Shown here: positions 6,841 through 8,961 of the stretch, piece after piece
How the letters are laid out: the number at the start of each line of letters is the position of its first letter
How positions within the stretch are numbered: position 1 is the stretch's first letter
Assembly (NCBI GenBank): GCA_037441725.1
Contig: JBBIRT010000126.1
Location: 1 to 8,961, forward strand
Source: JBBIRT01 sp037441725
GTDB lineage: Bacteria; Desulfobacterota; BSN033; UBA1163
Direction: 5' to 3'
DNA: 8,961 nucleotides
Made by a program: the position numbers and the translations under genes
Notes under the pieces: generated by a model
Seen by the model: the letters and a program-made list of their open reading frames with translations, nothing else
Told to the model about the DNA's origin: nothing
The model's database searches: none

Positions 6841-8237
6841 AAATCTTGCTCCTCTCTGTGAATCGTGAAAGGATGCCCTATCCTGTCTTTCCTCTCGGAT
6901 TGGCATACATAGCTGGGGCCCTAAAAGGGAAAGGCCATCAAATTGAAGTGATGGATCTCTGTTTCTCTGAGGAAGTCTCACTCGATCTTTATCGAACCCT
7001 CCATCGTTTTCAGCCGGGTCTGATCGGCATCTCTCTAAGAAATTTAGATAACCTTACCTATCCAACCTCTGTCTCTTATCTAAAAGAGGTGGAGGAGGTA
7101 ATTAAAATTTGTCGCCAAATGACCTCCGCCCCATTGGTCCTTGGAGGTTCAGGATATTCTTTGGCTCCAAAGAATCTCCTTTCCTATTTTGATATTGATT
7201 TTGGCATTATTGGAGAAGGAGAAGAGATTTTTCTCCAATTGATAGAGACCCTCGAGCAAGGAAAGGAGATCCTTCCCTCCTCCAATCTCCTCATTAAAGG
7301 GAAAAGTATCCCTGCTTTGATTGAAGGGGGAAAGGTATTTCCCCTCCCTAACCCAGATCGGAGCCTTTTTAGAACCTATCGCTACTTAGAAGAAGGGGGG
7401 ATGGCTAATATTCAGACCAAAAGGGGTTGTCCTTTCTCTTGTATCTATTGTACTTATCCTCTCTTGGAAGGGAAAAGGATCAGGTTGAGAGAGACGAAGG
7501 ACATCGTAGATGAGATTCAAAACCTAACCGAGGAGGGGATAGACTATCTTTACTTCGTTGATGACATCTTTAATTACCCACCTGCTTTTGCCGAAGCCTT
7601 ATGTCAGGAGATGGTGAAGAGAAAGATTAAGGTCAGATGGAGTGCCTTCGTTAATCCAGGTTTTCTAAGTGAACCCCTCCTTCAATCGATGAAAGAGGCA
7701 GGTTGTGCAGGGATCGAATTCGGAACGGACTCAGGATCGACAAGAATGCTTCGGAATTACAAAAAAACCTTTACCCAAGAGGATATCATTCAATCTTCGA
7801 ACCTATGTTCGAAATGGGATATCCCATACTGTCATTATCTTCTCTTTGGAGGCCCAGGTGAAGATGAGGATACCCTTGAGGAGTCCTTTGCATTGATGGA
7901 CCAGCTCAATCCCACCGCCATGATTGCCATGCTCGGCATCCGAATCTATCCTGAAACAGAGATGGAAAGAATCTCCCTTTCTCAAGGAGTGATCCATCCT
8001 GATTCCAACCTCATCTATCCCCATTTTTATGTTTCTCCTCATTTAGGATCAAGACTAATTGAAGTCATTCAGGAGAAGGCCCTTTTAAGAAATCGTTGGA
8101 TTGTCCCTGGATTGGAGATCAATATCTCAAAAAATCTAATCGAACAAATCCGGAAATTCCGGATTCGCGGTCCTTTATGGGAACTGGTGGGAAGGATGAA
8201 GAGGCCCAGAATCAAACCATTGGGAAATTCTAAATAA
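6837..8237 (+). CDS. B12-binding domain/radical SAM protein 3 (lipid-biosynthesis-like subgroup)
   Basis: 466 residues. B12 domain: MKILLLSVNRERMPYPVFPLG at the start, VLGGSGYSLAP (101-111) and IIGEGEE (124-130); the loop reads GGSGYS and lacks the histidine present in radical SAM protein 2. Radical SAM domain: C198-x3-C202-x2-C205 in KRGCPFSCIYC, the YFVDDIFN acidic strand, EFGTDSGS in place of the usual GIESG, and LLFGGPGED. The C-terminal third has HFYVSPHLGSRL, a WIVPGLEIN segment and a GPLWELVGRMKR segment. These resemble, from memory, proteins named lipid biosynthesis B12-binding/radical SAM protein, some of which sit in fatty-acid-like clusters of anaerobes and anammox bacteria. That naming rests on context rather than on a proven reaction. 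Its start overlaps the preceding stop (ATGA), with AGGA at 6822-6825 as a weak ribosome site. The FabG gene follows after 84 bases. Confidence 0.92.
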   Translation: MKILLLSVNRERMPYPVFPLGLAYIAGALKGKGHQIEVMDLCFSEEVSLDLYRTLHRFQPGLIGISLRNLDNLTYPTSVSYLKEVEEVIKICRQMTSAPLVLGGSGYSLAPKNLLSYFDIDFGIIGEGEEIFLQLIETLEQGKEILPSSNLLIKGKSIPALIEGGKVFPLPNPDRSLFRTYRYLEEGGMANIQTKRGCPFSCIYCTYPLLEGKRIRLRETKDIVDEIQNLTEEGIDYLYFVDDIFNYPPAFAEALCQEMVKRKIKVRWSAFVNPGFLSEPLLQSMKEAGCAGIEFGTDSGSTRMLRNYKKTFTQEDIIQSSNLCSKWDIPYCHYLLFGGPGEDEDTLEESFALMDQLNPTAMIAMLGIRIYPETEMERISLSQGVIHPDSNLIYPHFYVSPHLGSRLIEVIQEKALLRNRWIVPGLEINISKNLIEQIRKFRIRGPLWELVGRMKRPRIKPLGNSK

Positions 8238-8304
8238 GTCTCAATTCATCCATTTCAAAGGTTCAATAAAATTCGTCTTTTTTCTATGAAAGGATCGGGT
8301 GAAT

Positions 8305-8314
8305 GGAGGGAGGG
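8305..8314 (+). promoter_or_regulatory. Strong ribosome binding site for the FabG gene
   Basis: The sequence GGAGGGAGGG sits seven bases before ATG 8322. It is the best Shine-Dalgarno sequence in the window and fixes the start of the FabG reading frame; the ATGs at 8287 and 8303 are out of frame. Most upstream genes depend instead on stop/start overlaps, so this gene is probably translated independently and more strongly. Confidence 0.7.
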
Positions 8315-8321
8315 CGAAGCG

Positions 8322-8961
8322 ATGTTATTGGAGAACAGGGTGGCCATTGTCACAGGTGGGACCAGAGGAATTGGGAAAACCATTTGCCTCCTTTTTGCTG
8401 AAGAAGGAGCTAAGGTCGTAGCCAATTTTTCAAAAGACGTAGGGGCTGCAGAGGTCCTCAAGGAGGAGGCGAGGGAGAGGCAGTTGAACATCCGTTTGTA
8501 TAAAGCCGATACGACCCAGTTTGATCAGGTCAAGGAGATGGTAGAGGAGGTCTTCGCCCAAGATGGAAGGATCGATATCCTCGTCAACAATGTCGGTCTT
8601 GTAAGAGACAATTTCTTAATGTTGATGAGTGATGAGGATTGGAACATTCTTGTTCAAACCAATCTCACCAGTCTCTTTTATTGTTGTAAAACGGTCATAC
8701 GGAAAATGATTCCTCAGAGAAGAGGAAAGATCATCAATATTTCCTCTATCAGTGGAATTTTAGGGACTCCTGGTCAGGTCAATTATTCAGCCACCAAAGG
8801 AGGGATGATCAGCTTTACGAAGTCCCTGGCCAGAGAACTTGGTCCTTTCAACATCCACGTGAATGCGGTAGCTCCAGGTCTGATCGAATCAGAAGTGGTC
8901 TCCAAAATGCCAAAGGAGAGGGTGGAGGCTATTATTAAATCTTCAAGCCTTGGCAGGTTGG
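8322..8961 (+). CDS. fabG: 3-oxoacyl-ACP reductase FabG (SDR family), N-terminal part, cut by window end
   Basis: The frame stays open from ATG 8322 to the last base, giving 213 of the roughly 245 residues expected for FabG. Classical short-chain dehydrogenase features are all present: the nucleotide-binding TGGTRGIG (residues 11-18), NNVG (89-92, usually NNAG), and the catalytic tetrad Asn114, Ser142, Tyr155 and Lys159 (YSATK). The NAVAPGLIES segment follows. Family role: NAD(P)H-dependent reduction of 3-oxoacyl-ACP to 3-hydroxyacyl-ACP in the cytoplasm. It lies 84 bases behind three radical SAM genes and on the same strand as an ACP and acyltransferases, so a pathway-specific ketoreductase is likely. 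A general SDR acting on another carbonyl cannot be excluded, since FabG-type sequences overlap with many other reductases. No frameshift is visible up to the window edge. Confidence 0.9.
   Translation, partial: MLLENRVAIVTGGTRGIGKTICLLFAEEGAKVVANFSKDVGAAEVLKEEARERQLNIRLYKADTTQFDQVKEMVEEVFAQDGRIDILVNNVGLVRDNFLMLMSDEDWNILVQTNLTSLFYCCKTVIRKMIPQRRGKIINISSISGILGTPGQVNYSATKGGMISFTKSLARELGPFNIHVNAVAPGLIESEVVSKMPKERVEAIIKSSSLGRL

Noticed and set aside
3932..8237. Recent tandem triplication of one radical SAM gene
   Set aside because: The three proteins share only the family motifs; B12 loops, SAM-binding strands and C-terminal regions differ throughout.
8244..8304. Possible stem ATTCATCC / GGGTGAAT between radical SAM protein 3 and fabG
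   Set aside because: Eight pairs including a G-U, but the loop is about 45 bases and no U-run follows the right arm. Not credible as a terminator or riboswitch.
1..8961. tRNA, rRNA, CRISPR array, insertion sequence or attachment site
   Set aside because: Almost every base is inside well-supported genes, and I saw no repeat-spacer pattern, transposase, terminal repeats or RNA gene in the short gaps.

Overview
The window reads as a piece of a Gram-negative, strictly anaerobic bacterial chromosome. An LpxL/HtrB-type inner-membrane acyltransferase points to a Gram-negative envelope. An oxygen-labile BadF/HgdC-type activase and three consecutive B12-binding radical SAM proteins point to anaerobic, cobalamin-using metabolism. 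Moderate GC, purine-rich coding strands and the family mix fit the former Deltaproteobacteria (Desulfobacterota) best. That placement is inference; there is no marker gene here. All ten genes are on the + strand, packed almost end to end. I see no RNA genes, CRISPR arrays, mobile elements or terminators, and no gene-free stretch longer than 84 bases.

Region 1 (1-1300): the C-terminal end of a 2-hydroxyacyl-CoA dehydratase-related protein (DUF2229/COG3580 type) followed by its probable ATP-dependent activase. The activase has the ASKHA ATPase motifs, the two cluster-ligating cysteines and an extra six-cysteine tail.

Region 2 (1314-3891): a lipid-assembly block. It holds an LpxL-like acyltransferase, a dedicated acyl carrier protein and a diverged FabD-like acyltransferase. 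That FabD-like protein keeps the Ser/His dyad but has lost the arginine that normally grips malonate. A hotdog thioesterase follows.

Region 3 (3932-8237): three different B12-binding/radical SAM proteins in a row, the last two joined by 4-base ATGA stop/start overlaps. The third resembles the group often labelled lipid-biosynthesis B12/radical SAM protein.

Region 4 (8322-end): the N-terminal 213 codons of a FabG-type 3-oxoacyl-ACP reductase, cut by the window edge. This suggests that the condensing and dehydrating enzymes lie further downstream.

Taken together, regions 2-4 look like a dedicated type II fatty-acid or polyketide-like pathway. A chain would be loaded on its own ACP, remodelled by up to three cobalamin/radical SAM enzymes (C-methylation, cyclisation or other C-C chemistry at unactivated carbons), then released by the thioesterase or placed on a membrane lipid by the LpxL-like enzyme. 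The layout recalls the radical SAM plus FAS clusters proposed for ladderane synthesis and other unusual anaerobe lipids. The product cannot be read from the sequence. It is the best candidate for an undescribed system here.
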